From assembly GCF_000001735.4 (NCBI RefSeq), contig NC_003074.8, positions 21,335,261 to 21,399,260 of the forward strand: a stretch of DNA of 64,000 nucleotides. The letters run 5' to 3'. Both the position numbers and the translations under genes were made by a program. How positions within the stretch are numbered: position 1 is the stretch's first letter; each line of letters begins with the position of its first letter. This document shows positions 24,401-37,861 of this stretch, piece by piece. Origin of the DNA: Arabidopsis thaliana (Eukaryota; Streptophyta; Magnoliopsida; Brassicales; Brassicaceae). Under the pieces are notes generated by a model that saw only the letters and a list, made by a program, of their open reading frames with translations, ran no database searches and was not told where the DNA came from.

Positions 24401-27400
24401 TATTATAGGGATATAGTTTTGTGGAGAGTAAATTACAATTTTTGGGAGGCGAAGCTTTATCATTTCATTCTTTTGTTGTCTACTTTGAGCAGGTTAACTT
24501 CCAGCAAATCTCTTCACACCTTGGCCAGCAAGATTTAGAAGGAAAAAGAGTTCCCCGAATGGTTTCTGGGAAGACATTACCTTGTTTCCATCCATGGGAC
24601 TGGTCCCCTAGAGCTGGGGGATTTATTAGTGACAGATTCCTAAGTGGTCTTCGCCCCCAAGAATATTACTTCCATTGCATGGCTGGACGAGAAGGGTAAC
24701 TAATACTTATCCTACATAAATTATATGTTAATTACTTTTAAGATAGAAGGTGTTTCAAACTTCTTTTCTGATAGTGGAGCTGTCAAATTTTCTACTCTTC
24801 GACTTTCAAAAGATATGCTATTCTTTGAAGGATGCTGTCGCATTGCAAATTGATGTGTGGGCATTCACTTTGATATATCTGGTTTTTGTGTTAAACTTTT
24901 ACTTGGTTGAGGTTTTCTGTTGTAATCCTTACGAAAATTTTGTTAAGAGTCGGTCAGCATCAGCTGGTTTGTTATCTTTATTTCGTCGCATTGTGAACAC
25001 TTAAAAATTCTGGTCTGCAGGTTAGTTGATACTGCAGTGAAGACATCGCGTAGTGGGTATCTGCAAAGATGCTTGATGAAAAATCTTGAGAGTCTTAAAG
25101 TCAACTATGATTGTACTGTCCGGGATGCTGATGGGTCCATCATTCAGTTCCAATATGGTGAAGATGGTGTGGATGTTCATCGGTCTAGCTTCATTGAAAA
25201 GTTCAAAGAACTGACAATAGTAAGCCTTCGTTTTTGACAGTTTACCTTTTCTTTATCTGCTCTTGGGAAACTTATGTGGTTATTTTAACTTACTTTGGTT
25301 CAGAATCAAGATATGGTCCTTCAAAAATGCAGTGAAGACATGCTATCTGGAGCTAGTAGTTACATCAGTGATCTGCCTATTAGTCTTAAGAAGGGAGCTG
25401 AGAAGTTTGTAGAGGCAATGCCTATGAATGAACGTATTGCTTCTAAATTTGTGAGACAAGAAGAACTACTGAAGCTGGTGAAGTCAAAATTCTTTGCAAG
25501 TCTTGCGCAGCCAGGGGAGCCTGTAGGTGTACTTGCTGCTCAATCTGTAGGAGAGCCATCAACACAGATGACGTGAGTTTTTTTTTTCCTTTTTTATGTT
25601 GTGGTCTTGCTAATTCTTTCACCGTGCAAATTAGGAACTGAATCACATTGGTACTCATATTTATAAATCTTAAATCTCTGAGTAATATGAGGATGCTTGC
25701 AGCTTTTGCCTTTGCTTTTGCATCTTTCCTGAAATATTTGCATATAAAATCCTTTGTTCTGTCAATTAACAGGTTGAATACTTTCCATCTTGCTGGACGT
25801 GGAGAGATGAATGTGACACTTGGAATTCCACGTTTACAAGAGATTTTGATGACAGCTGCAGCAAACATTAAGACACCAATAATGACATGCCCGTTGCTGA
25901 AAGGCAAAACAAAGTAAGTTGGTTTAGTTATGTTGGCGTTAATTATCTCTCGACTTCTTTCATTACTAAAATTAGAAAACAGAAAATTGATGGGCAGCTT
26001 CTCTTAGAACTGTATTTTTGTGGTGACATATAATATGAAAGTGCAACATTGGCCATTGACTGTCAACATCTTGGAGATATTACACGTGAAAAGATCCTAA
26101 CTTTTATGATTTGTCGTTTGTGCAGGGAGGATGCAAATGATATTACTGATAGGTTGAGGAAGATAACGGTGGCAGATATAATAAAGAGCATGGAACTGTC
26201 AGTTGTACCATATACGGTTTATGAGAATGAAGTTTGTAGTATTCACAAGCTTAAGATAAATCTCTATAAGCCAGAGCATTATCCGAAGCACACCGATATC
26301 ACTGAAGAAGACTGGGAAGAGACGATGAGGGCTGTATTTTTAAGGAAGTTGGAGGACGCTATAGAGACCCACATGAAAATGCTCCATAGAATAAGGGGCA
26401 TACACAATGATGTCACAGGTCCAATAGCTGGAAATGAAACTGATAATGATGATTCTGTAAGTGGAAAGCAGAATGAAGATGATGGTGATGATGATGGCGA
26501 GGGTACAGAAGTTGATGATCTTGGTTCAGATGCACAGAAACAGAAGAAACAAGAAACAGATGAGATGGATTATGAGGAAAACTCTGAAGATGAGACGAAC
26601 GAACCATCTTCAATCAGTGGAGTAGAGGACCCTGAGATGGATAGTGAGAATGAGGACACAGAAGTTAGCAAGGAAGATACTCCGGAACCGCAGGAAGAGT
26701 CTATGGAACCTCAAAAAGAGGTAAAAGGGGTAAAGAATGTCAAAGAACAGAGTAAAAAAAAGAGACGGAAATTTGTTCGAGCTAAAAGTGACAGACATAT
26801 CTTTGTGAAAGGTGAAGGAGAGAAATTTGAGGTCCATTTCAAGTTTGCTACAGATGACCCTCATATTTTACTTGCCCAGGTACCTTTTTTTATATAAAAG
26901 CTAGGTCTCTTATGACTTTGATGATGTGAGCAAAGCCCTTATTTTTCTTTCTTACAGATTGCTCAACAAACGGCGCAGAAGGTTTACATCCAGAATTCTG
27001 GGAAGATTGAACGATGCACAGTGGCTAATTGTGGTGATCCTCAGGTGATCTACCATGGAGACAATCCAAAGGAGAGAAGAGAAATATCCAACGATGAAAA
27101 GAAAGCCTCACCAGCTCTCCACGCATCAGGAGTTGATTTCCCTGCACTGTGGGAATTCCAAGATAAACTTGACGTCAGGTACTTGTATAGCAACAGCATT
27201 CACGATATGCTCAACATTTTTGGAGTTGAAGCAGCTAGAGAAACAATAATCAGGGAAATAAACCACGTCTTCAAATCATATGGCATTTCTGTAAGCATCA
27301 GACACTTGAACCTCATTGCAGATTATATGACCTTTTCCGGTGGATACCGACCAATGAGCCGTATGGGAGGAATTGCAGAATCAACTTCACCATTCTGCAG

Positions 27401-27554
27401 AATGACTTTTGAAACAGCCACTAAGTTCATTGTCCAAGCAGCTACTTATGGAGAAAAGGACACATTAGAAACCCCCTCTGCTAGAATCTGTCTTGGCTTG
27501 CCTGCGCTTTCAGGAACTGGATGCTTCGATTTGATGCAGAGAGTGGAGCTCTGA
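18486..27554 (+). CDS. NRPA1: DNA-directed RNA polymerase I largest subunit (A190)
   Basis: Transcribes 45S rRNA in the nucleolus. Twenty-one exons: 18486-18509, 18605-18774, 19043-19202, 19302-19607, 20274-20492, 20585-20752, 20977-21139, 21319-21506, 21751-22014, 22213-22301, 22473-22620, 22734-22952, 23120-23458, 23541-23685, 23850-24058, 24493-24695, 25021-25219, 25304-25572, 25773-25913, 26126-26879, 26958-27554. They sum to 4974 bases (1657 residues), with every phase consistent. Key parts: the clamp zinc site [13 protein letters not shown] (66-84); the catalytic Mg loop [12 protein letters not shown] (Asp589, 591, 593); the funnel; the bridge/trigger region from [20 protein letters not shown] into [13 protein letters not shown]; and the cleft/jaw domain. 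A long acidic insertion in exon 20 (about 1306-1425, runs of D/E then KKKRRK) is typical of Pol I and absent from Pol II, which separates it from NRPB1. The C terminus has no heptad CTD. Confidence 0.96.
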
Positions 27555-28160
27555 GATTCAGTACACTTTCATTATGGTCCACAATTTAGGTTCTTCCTTT
27601 CAAATCATACTCCAATGTTTCTCAAGTCTGATGACATCACTTTTGAGGTTGATTGTTCTGTCCAATCCTCAGGTGGAGCCTCTTGCTCAATTATCTCTAA
27701 TTTAATATATCTGTAGTTTATTTTTTTTATTTTAGACTTTTTGGTATCCCATAAGTGGATAGATGTATGTATCTGCCGACATATTGAGCAAACGTTTGGA
27801 GGCATTTTTTGAGTGACATTTTGATCTGATTTGATGTGTTTCGCTTACGATGTTGTAATAACCAGCTTAATTTGTCATTCCACCTAATTGTGTTAGGTAC
27901 TTTCTGTTTTCTTGAATAATTTGGTGTCGGTTTTCGTTTATGGCTTCACGGGCGGTTTAATATGTGCACTGCGGTATATATAAAAATAAATTTACATGTA
28001 AGTTTGATACTATTCTGTTTGCACCAATCCTTCCACACACCGGACCGTCTCAACCCACATGTGTCCTAAGGAATACAAGTTCAGAGTCTTAATGTTGGAA
28101 AACATGTGTTGTGATAATTACGTTTTGCGAAAACCAAGTATTTATTGTTTTGGTGCTAAC

Positions 28161-28754
28161 TAGTGTTTTAAAAACACGGTCGTCTAGACGTTCATACAAG
28201 TTATATAACTTGATAGTCATAGTATTTGATATAAATTTAATGAATGTTTTGTCTAATTTTTATTTATGATTTAACACTTTTGTTTCTTTAATCGATGTTT
28301 TAAAATAAATGTCTAAATAGTCTAAGATCACATAAAAATAGATGAAACCGATTAGTTTTTAAACTTATTTTATGTTTTAGATTTTGGTGAACACTTCATA
28401 ATGTCGCCTTAAAAAATGAATCGAATGGTGAAAGAGACAACCGAGATTAGTTGTTTGAATCCACGATGTTTTATTAGTTTATTTTCGTCATTGGTAATCT
28501 CCTACTATATTTGTTACAATGTTAAACATTTAGTTGGATTTAAAAAATTTAATCATTTTGTTATTATTGTTTGATTTTATATTTTATTAAACATGATTTG
28601 ATTATTTTTGTTTTTTTATTTATAAAAACTCTAAGATCTCTATTAATATTAATTTATTAATAAATTTTAATCAATTGGTCCGTAGTTCAAGCTAGTTGAT
28701 CCGATGACCCAAAAGATAATTCGGTTCATTATCTGGGTCGGGTTTAAAAACATT
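28161..28754. mobile_element. Candidate degenerate DNA-transposon/MITE remnant
   Basis: The left end reads AGTGTTTTAAAAACACGGTC and the reverse complement of the right end reads AATGTTTTTAAACCCGACCC, an imperfect terminal inverted repeat of about 20 bases. The interior is AT-rich with no coding capacity. Ends of the type AGTGTTTTAAAACC(C/G)G are common in non-autonomous plant repeats. No clear target-site duplication could be seen. Confidence 0.4.
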
Positions 28755-30755
28755 GCTGCTCGCTTAACATCTCACACCTATTGCTAACATAAACTCTTAG
28801 AATTATTCAGTTTATTTTGATTTAAGACGGTCAAGTATCCTTTCAATAACAAAGAGGAAATATTTGGAAAATAGTCATTTACTTAGTTTCTTTTGAAATT
28901 TTGCATGGTGATAAACGAAACATTTTATTATCTACAATATCATTTGTGTCAAGTTGAGTACTCATAATAAACTTGGATACGGACACAAATGCATTGCTTT
29001 TGATTTAATTAACCGCGGTGCTCATAGTACGTATGCTTTAAAATTGAAACTAGTAAATGTAGAAAAACATATATACTGCATCTCGAAAGTTTTGTTTTAA
29101 CAGTGAATCATCTAAATTTAAGGTCTTTAAGATAGTACATATCACACAGAAGAAAATGTTTTCCCTTCCAAACATTCTGATTTGACAATATATAGTGCAT
29201 CAATTATTTTTAAAAGTAACTGAGAAAGATGAATGAAAAAGAAAATGAAGAGGGATGTTTAGATAAAGAAAAACAAAAAAAAAAAACAAAAAACACAAGA
29301 GTGGAGGAAACGACGACGTCTTCACTCTTGAGACTACCCCTCGTGCTGTCTTGAAAGACTGCCCCAAGTTGTGAATTTGGTCAACTCCTCCCGACACCTC
29401 TTTTATTACGTACTCTCCCTAGCTTTTGTCTTAAGAAAAGTATAGTAGTTATTTACTTGATTCATTGCATTTCTCATGATTGTTACTATTAATTCAAAAA
29501 AGAAGTTACAATTCTTTAGTGTCTTTCCACATATTATTAGAAATGTAACATTAGCTTATTTAATAGCAGCAATGGATGTTTTTTTTATCACACTCAGATC
29601 GATGTCCTCCATCGCTGCAAAAATGCCTGCATGTTTCACTAACATTTGCTCTTTCTTTCCCAAACCCAAGACTGATATTTTATTTGTTCCCTTCATTTTC
29701 ACTAGCTCACCAATACATTATTATAGTATTAAGCAAGATTCAACAAATAGTTTACTTGTCTTTTCTAAATGGGTTTATTTATTGTTTTTCAGTTATCTTT
29801 TTTTTTTCTCTGTCATGGTAAATCAAAAGAATCTCTCTATACCAAATTTTATACATTTCTCTATCTGTTGGGACTAGAATATTTCCTTTACAATCTTTTT
29901 CAATTGGAAATAAAATTAGAGAGAACAAACTAGTCGTTTCTTTGGAAAGGTTGATGCTCAAGTCACTACTAGCTTAACCTTTATTAATCTATTCTATTAT
30001 AAAAAATTTATTAACTTATTTTATTATAAATTCCAAAATAAATTAACTAGACTACAAGATCATTCTGAAGTAAAAGTTTGTATATATCGGTTTTGCATAG
30101 TAAACTCTTATATATTTTGGTGTCTTAAAAAGGTGTTGATAACCGACAAAAACAACATAAAACAAGTGAAAAATATACAAAATTTCTACTTCAATCATTG
30201 GAGTAGTTAATTGTGTTTAGATTTAGTTATTCAGCAATTCTTTATTTTTGTTAATGCATATAGATCATTGGAACAATTCTTTCTTGCTTTCTTGAATTAC
30301 ACTAATTTTCTCGTATGTGTACCCACCAAACAAGAAAAGGTTGGTCTAAAGATTTTATTTAAACTTTATTTGAATGCTGCACTCATTTTTTCGTCCTTTT
30401 ATTAAATATTCACCCTTTTGCTTTAAAGGGAAAAAGAAAGTTGAAATTTGATAACATTGCTGCAATGTTTTTAGTTATAGAAATACGATTATATTAAATA
30501 ATATGATAGTTTAAATGGTAAAATGCGCTCCTATCTATCATAACAAATGATGAGAATAATTGAAAAAAATGATGAGAATTGCCATGAGTGTTGTGTGTTT
30601 GCGATCGTGTATATGTATATAAGCATAATTATAACAAAAGAGTAGGTGATATACACATTAGGTGAAGCCTAGAGTTTGTGGTACACTTCCTTTAAATTTG
30701 AATTGTCCAAAAAATTAGTAGGTCACTATTTCTCTTCCACAATGTCCCCACCAAC

Positions 30756-30757
<2 letters not shown>

Positions 30758-30799
<42 letters not shown>
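30758..30799. repeat. (TA)n microsatellite
   Basis: About 20 uninterrupted TA units; likely polymorphic between accessions. Confidence 0.95.
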
Positions 30800-30803
<4 letters not shown>

Positions 30804-31342
30804 TTCATATACTAATTGGCGCAGTTGTCTTAGAGACTGTCTTTCTGCTGCAAAACATAAAAACGGATATGGAACGAAATTGAACAAACCTGGTTAATAA
30901 GAAAGCAGAACAAACGAAACAAGTAAGGTAAAAAGAATGATTCAAAAATTTCTAACTAACGTTTCAGCTTAACTTTTCAAATTTTATATAATTAATTTAA
31001 TCCATAACTAACTAACACATTTATTTCATTATACCAAAAATAAATCATCACACACTAAACTAGAGACGCATGACCGTGCCACATCCTTCCTTCATTTGTC
31101 AACAGAATATTAAGTTATTAACAGTTGGGTCCCAAGTTCGACACTCATAAAACAATATATGTAATTTGAGGAAGATGGAAAAACTTCATGCAACACTGTT
31201 TCTGTTTTTTTGTTCATATGAAAGTTATGGTCAGTTTTCGCCAATGCAGATTTTCACTATATATAAGATATTTTCTTTTTCTTTTTTGTGCTCTACAAAA
31301 ATGGAAAGAGCAATACACAAGAAACAATGAGAAAACTATATG

Positions 31343-31390
31343 ACAAGCTAATACAAGTCTTTTTTTTTTGAACAAAGCTAATACAAGTCT
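31343..31390. repeat. Short direct repeat flanking a T run
   Basis: AAGCTAATACAAGTCT occurs twice, about 30 bases apart, separated by a T9 run and GAAC. It could be a footprint of a small insertion or replication slippage. Confidence 0.5.
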
Positions 31391-33249
31391 AATATCCCAA
31401 AAATTCTTATAAGATTCTTATATGTAAGTTGATATCATCATCTGATCTAATCGTCATAGCTTCACAGCAGATCCAAGATTAACGTTTCACAACTCAACAA
31501 AATAATTCTTTTTAATTACTGTACGTATACAGCAATATGTAATTTAAAAAAATAAAAATAATAAATGACCGTATGTATTTATTGCAGTTCTACCAGTTGA
31601 ACTCAGCAAACAGAATCACTATTTAAACCTTTAGTCGTAGTATCGATAAAACTGTTTCATATAAGAAACATCACATGCAATATAAATGTTCTATATAGAA
31701 TTAATGATGTCATGACCCGACACATAAATTTTAAATTTTATCATAATATACATAAAAAGGTCACATCCAAAATAAAACCTAAGCACAAAGAGGGACATAG
31801 AAGAACCATATGGTGATGGCTTCTCTCTCCTGCTCTATGGGTATATATAACACACATACAAATAGTCACAATGTGTTGCTTGTGAGGGCCCAGCCTCTTG
31901 TATAAGGCCGAAGTCTTATTCCGTTGAAATTCTACTCAATATGAGGTTTACCTACTAAGACCCATATTATATCAAATCCAAAGAATGTTTCTCAAGTTAA
32001 TATCCTAAGAATATTATCCATTATTATTATATATCCTCCTAACATTAGGTATTTTCCATCATCATATCTTGAAAATTTCTACAATTTTTTGTTCTTTTAC
32101 TTTGATAAAGATACCATCCATTTGTTTCAACAATTGTTGAGCTACGTAAATAACACATTTTAGAAGTTTCACCATGAAAAACAAGTTCTACAGCGGAATT
32201 ATTCAACTACCATAATATCAAAATTTAATTCGGGCATATTCAACTCCAGTACAGAATTTATACACCATGCATCTACACAGATAAATGCTGCAATCGATCA
32301 AGTTAAGATGTGAATGTGTTTTGCATAATTAACTGATTGGTGGATTAAAGATGAGGTCGAAATAATCCAATGTAGATGTTACTGGTGAAAATAGTACTCA
32401 TGTTTATAACCTACATATATTGCCAAAAACAACAACATTACAATTGCAACAGTGAACATGAAATGTTCTTTGTGAACATGTGGTTCGTTTTGTGCATAAA
32501 TAGTGTCATGATGGATATATAAAACCAAATTATGTCATCACAAAAAATACACTAGTATTGTGACAATAAATTAAGATCATGATTTATTTTTATTTTTCTT
32601 AAAGAAATTTAAGATCATGATGTTTATTAATATTCGGAACTTAAATGTATATATGCGTAATCATCACAACTTTCATATACTAATTAAAATTGATTAATGC
32701 CAACTCACATATATATATGCGAATAATTTGAATGAGTTTAATGAGAATCAGATTTTGAACTACGATATGTGGTAATGTAGGCGATACGTAATATGATGGG
32801 TCCATATATTAAAACCGAATCTAGCACATATATTATATCATCGCCTGATTACTTTGCATCATAACAAACATGGATAACTTACTCAGCGAGCAAAAAGTTA
32901 TCTTGGAGAGAAACTGAAATTTTGTTTACAGTAGACTTTGGGTCACCGTCAGAAAGAAATGATTTATGTTTTCACATATATTATCAATTATTCGTTATTA
33001 TGGACGGAAAGCCTATAATTTCCTAGAGAGACCTTTTCTAGCTAAAGAAAATATATTTTCAAATCGATAGAATTGCATTTCGTAACTAAAAAAAAAACAC
33101 AATTCAGCATAACTAAAAGGGTTGTGTTTTTTTCTTTTTCTTTTTCACCGATTATATATAGTAAATAGCTTTTCAGCAAAAATTAAATGTGTTCCGCATT
33201 TTTATTCGACCGATATTTCATTCTTCCTTTGTTCATAGATTTGAATATA

Positions 33250-33278
33250 CATATATATCTATATATATATATATATAT
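33250..33278. repeat. (TA)n microsatellite
   Basis: Interrupted TA tract (one TC unit near the left end). Confidence 0.9.
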
Positions 33279-35485
33279 TATTGTGCCATAACAAAGAAAG
33301 AATAGATAATTGTTTGTTTGTGTATAATTTAGAATTATAGATATTGGGTAAAGTGGAGAAGGAAGAAAAGGAACAGTGAGGCAGGATCTGCGGTGGGGAT
33401 TTGGACATTCAATGATCTTACCGTTTGAGGGAAAGCCGACCATTGATGCGCACACCAATGCAATTGCTTCCCTTTTTTCTCATATAAATATTAAAACTCA
33501 TAAAATAAATAAACAATTAACATAAGCAAAACTACATAATTTGGTTCATCGAATTAATAATTCATGTCAATAATAGAAAATCAAAACCCCCCAAAACTTT
33601 TACGAATACATACATTCCAGTTTTCTCTCGGGTCCTCGTACTTGATTACCAAATTTATTAATTATTGAATTCCCATATGTGTGTTTTCAATTTATTTATT
33701 TTTGTTTATTTTATAGTTAAAATTTTATGAGGAAGAAATCCATTATATGTGAATCTATATCCTAAAATGAATCTAACCTAGCATAAATATGGGATAATAC
33801 TTCAAAACTACTCACAAACTTTGAAATATTGTCCTTCTAAACCTAGAAAGATATTATTTATCTAACCTTCTTCTTGTCTATATATTTTTGAAACTAGGTC
33901 ATAGGAGTAGATTTTACTGATATTTATTTCTTTTCTAAACTACAAACACAAAAATTGTAAAATCAGAATTGTGTCCTAATTTATGCTATTTTTTTTTAAT
34001 TAGCTCATGAGTCGGGAATGACGCCACAATTTTATTTAATTAATTTGTCCATCGGTATTTAGACAGTTACATTATTTTTCAAATTTACCCTGTTTCAAAA
34101 CTATTTTTAAGTCTCAAACTGATAAGATATGGCTTCTTTTTTTCTTTTTTTGAGGAAAGGCTTTTAAGATAAGAAAATTTGTTTGGGAATTGGGATGAGA
34201 GCCATCTCCAAAAAGCAGTGACATTATCTTTGTATGATGTATCTGAACCTCATATGCTTTATGTATTTTTTTATTTTATTTTTTTGTCAAATATGTTCCT
34301 TTTTATATATTAATCCTGTTTCACTCATAGTGAATATAAATAAATAAATTCCAATTTTTCCGTGGAGCCAATATAGGTCGAACTCGAATAGCTTTTTGTT
34401 TTGTCATATTGGCTATAAGATTATTGTCTTTGGTATTTTAGCGTATGTATGTATACTCTTCAAGCGAGCCCTAATCCTCAATGTCTATTATTATCATCTT
34501 TATTACATTTTGACCTACTTGTATGAAATGGCATCCACTAATGCTTTTAATTAAGTACATAATCCACAGATGTGGAATATTTAAGGACTTTTATGATTTA
34601 AATATGTTAATACAAGTTCCTGTGCTATTAAGCCTTACGTAATCTGATAATGTTAATCAAATTAGATAATACATATAATTAGAGCCCCTTTTGTAGATTT
34701 ACTTTAATTCGTTTAATTAGTAAAACAATCACCATGAAAAAATCGTCATATTCAAGCATAGTTTTACTCTCTCTTTTTCAACGACCATAGTCTGACAATA
34801 AACTAAGTGAATTCAGACTTGAACATACGAACAACAATTATTCACATCATTCAATGGTTTTGCATTCTTTTTCCTTATAAGATCCAGGTATAAGAGATAC
34901 ACAAATTGAATAAGGATCCAAAGTTAGATCTTTGTACGGTTTTTAAAAATACAATGAAGTAATATGTTATATAGTTCTGATGTGCAGGTTCAGACGCTGT
35001 GTTTACTTACCATGATCATACGTAGAAACTCTCAGTCACACGAATTATGAGACTATGATGTCGTCCGAAAATTAAGACATCTTATAATAGTAAGAAAATT
35101 AAAGAACGTGATTTGTAGTTTATAATTATAACAACTTATAAGATTTTGAAAACCTTTTAAATTGATTAAAAAATTATTTTAATTCTATATTCTTAACAAA
35201 AACAAATCACCAATAAAAAAAAAAAATCTACTATCTGAATTTCTAATGCTTACTGCCTAATCTATAAATGTTATCTTCAAAACATCGTAAACAGTCTTAA
35301 CCGCACTGGTTATTTCTTAACCATCGTTTTATTTTTTTTATAAAGAATAAGGACCTACATATCTGAATGAAATAATTACTTTGCGTAGACTAATACACAT
35401 TCGTATTTGACCTGCTTCTTTAGTTCCTTTTTTTTTTTTTTTTCGTTAAAGTCAGTTTTTAGTTTTCAGTCCATAATTAATAATC

Positions 35486-35673
35486 TTTCTCTCTCTTTTT
35501 CTCTTGCACCCAAAGAAAATCTCTCTTTGCAACCCAAAAAAAAAGCTCTCTCTCTCTCCCATCCCATCACAATCTCTCCATCTCCATCTTCATCTCCCAT
35601 CTATGTCTCTTGTATAAAGATAATCCCACAAGTCTTAAAACTATTCCTTTCTCTTCCTCTCTCTCTCTCTTCA
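35486..35673 (+). promoter_or_regulatory. CT-rich 5' leader of NTT/WIP2
   Basis: Several CT-dinucleotide runs (near 35490, 35545 and 35657) lie just before the NTT start codon. GA/CT repeats in plant promoters and leaders are typical binding sites of BPC/GAGA-type factors. The tract is seen; binding is inferred. The open frame 35407-35679 runs through it but is low complexity. Confidence 0.4.
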
Positions 35674-35675
35674 CC

Positions 35676-37036
35676 ATGACTGATCCTTATTCCAATTTCT
35701 TCACAGACTGGTTCAAGTCTAATCCTTTTCACCATTACCCTAATTCCTCCACTAACCCCTCTCCTCATCCTCTTCCTCCTGTTACTCCTCCCTCTTCCTT
35801 CTTCTTCTTCCCTCAATCCGGAGACCTCCGCCGTCCACCGCCGCCACCAACTCCTCCTCCTTCTCCTCCTCTCCGAGAAGCCCTCCCTCTCCTCAGCCTC
35901 AGCCCCGCCAACAAACAACAAGACCACCATCACAACCATGACCACCTTATTCAAGAACCACCTTCAACCTCCATGGATGTCGACTACGATCATCACCATC
36001 AAGATGATCATCATAACCTCGATGACGATGACCATGACGTCACCGTTGCTCTTCACATAGGCCTTCCAAGCCCTAGTGCTCAAGAGATGGCCTCTTTGCT
36101 CATGATGTCTTCTTCTTCCTCTTCCTCGAGGACCACTCATCATCACGAGGACATGAATCACAAGAAAGACCTCGACCATGAGTACAGCCACGGAGCTGTC
36201 GGAGGAGGAGAAGATGACGATGAAGATTCAGTCGGCGGAGACGGCGGCTGTAGAATCAGCAGACTCAACAAGGGTCAATATTGGATCCCTACACCTTCTC
36301 AGATTCTCATTGGCCCTACTCAGTTCTCATGTCCTGTTTGCTTCAAAACCTTCAACAGATACAATAACATGCAGGTTCTTAATTAATCACACTCTCATTA
36401 ATCTAAATCTTTAACATATCTCAATACGCATTACTTTTTGAAGAATTTCGTTTTCTTTTCCATGTAAATCGACTTCTTTTTTCCCTTCATTATTCCGAGT
36501 AAACCCAAAAGGTAAAAACCAAAGAAAATAGGTTTGCTCACTAAATTTCCTCGAAAAAAAACAAAAACGTTTTCACCTTAAATCGGTAAATAAATATATA
36601 TAAATACATACTGTTTTCAAATCAATCAGAGGACGTGTCTTTGCTCACTGATGCATGAATAAATCATTGCATTACAAAGAACCGAGAGACTTGAGACTGT
36701 GAAGTCTGAGACTGAGATTTAACAAGACAGTAAATGTTCTTTATGTCTTTAGTACTTTCAGAGTCTCTGTGGTTTGCTGCTTTTCACTACAATATTGGCA
36801 AGTGTGTCACCCTTTTTTTGTATGAGAGTCTTCAAATGTCTAACGTGTAAAATAACAGTACTGATACGATTTCACAGACCCATATTTCAATTAATATACA
36901 TAGATACATATAAGGCTTCATTTGTTTGCTACATATATGAGCTTGATAAGATTTTGTACTGAACATAAACTAAGCATCTTTTTCTTTTTAAGTTTTGCTT
37001 AGTTAATTTGTTAACCTAAGCATGCATTGACATATC

Positions 37037-37078
<42 letters not shown>

Positions 37079-37861
37079 TTTTTTTTTTTATGAAATTCGT
37101 TTCTATAATTTTGATTACATTTCAGCATTTGTTTGACATCTTATTGTCTTTTTACATATGCTTCAAGGTTGATCTGCTAATTAAGTTGCGTCTGCTGGTT
37201 AGAATAATCATCATAACATTGATAATCTATGTATGCTGGCTAGAGTAATCATTACATCTTATAGAAGACACATGTTATTAAAACTGCTAATGCACATATC
37301 ATAAGCTAAAGTTTCAAGACTCACACTTTTAGAACTTTTCGAACATATACTATAAGTTATCCAAACCCTACATGATGATCATATATACATGCATGATTTT
37401 GTTTACAGATGCATATGTGGGGACATGGATCACAATACAGAAAAGGACCTGAATCTCTAAGGGGAACACAACCAACAGGAATGCTAAGGCTTCCGTGCTA
37501 TTGCTGCGCCCCAGGCTGTCGCAACAACATTGACCATCCAAGGGCAAAGCCTCTCAAAGACTTCAGAACCCTTCAAACACATTACAAGAGAAAACATGGG
37601 ATCAAACCTTTCATGTGTAGGAAATGTGGAAAGGCTTTCGCAGTCCGAGGGGACTGGAGAACACATGAGAAGAATTGTGGCAAACTTTGGTATTGCATAT
37701 GTGGATCTGATTTCAAGCACAAGAGATCTCTCAAAGATCACATCAAGGCTTTTGGGAATGGTCATGGAGCCTACGGAATTGATGGGTTTGATGAAGAAGA
37801 TGAGCCTGCCTCTGAGGTAGAACAATTAGACAATGATCATGAGTCAATGCAGTCTAAATAG
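35676..37861 (+). CDS. NTT: WIP-domain C2H2 zinc-finger transcription factor NO TRANSMITTING TRACT (WIP2)
   Basis: Nuclear transcription factor required for transmitting-tract development and pollen-tube passage. Two exons, 35676-36374 and 37409-37861, give 233 + 150 = 383 residues, the length recalled for NTT/WIP2. The N-terminal half is low complexity (Pro-rich 28-75, His/Asp-rich 82-125, Ser run about 150-156, acidic Gly-rich about 180-200). The WIP domain begins around 205. The first zinc finger, [20 protein letters not shown] (Cys219, Cys222, His235, His239), is split by the intron at the position typical of WIP genes. Three more C2H2-like fingers follow ([52 protein letters not shown]). 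The tail is acidic. Large gene-free flanks on both sides suggest extended cis-regulation. Confidence 0.95.
37038..37078. repeat. (ATT)n/(AT)n microsatellite in the NTT intron
   Basis: About eight ATT units followed by about eight AT units inside the 1.03-kb NTT intron (36375-37408). Confidence 0.9.

Larger units (their letters stand above)
27555..35485. other. Gene desert of about 8 kb upstream of NTT/WIP2
   Basis: No gene supported. All open frames here are short, low-complexity and without homologous motifs. The first ~350 bases are the NRPA1 3' UTR. The rest is AT-rich with poly-A/T, two TA microsatellites and one candidate transposon remnant (listed separately). Given the complex expression known for NTT, distal regulatory sequence is the most likely content, but this is inference. 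Confidence 0.55.

Noticed and set aside
26413..26864. Minus-strand frames antisense to NRPA1 exon 20
   Set aside because: Mirror of the acidic repeat-like region; the sense strand is clearly A190.
35601..36191. Arg- and Val-rich frames antisense to NTT exon 1
   Set aside because: Shadows of the His/Asp/Pro/Ser-rich low-complexity coding strand.
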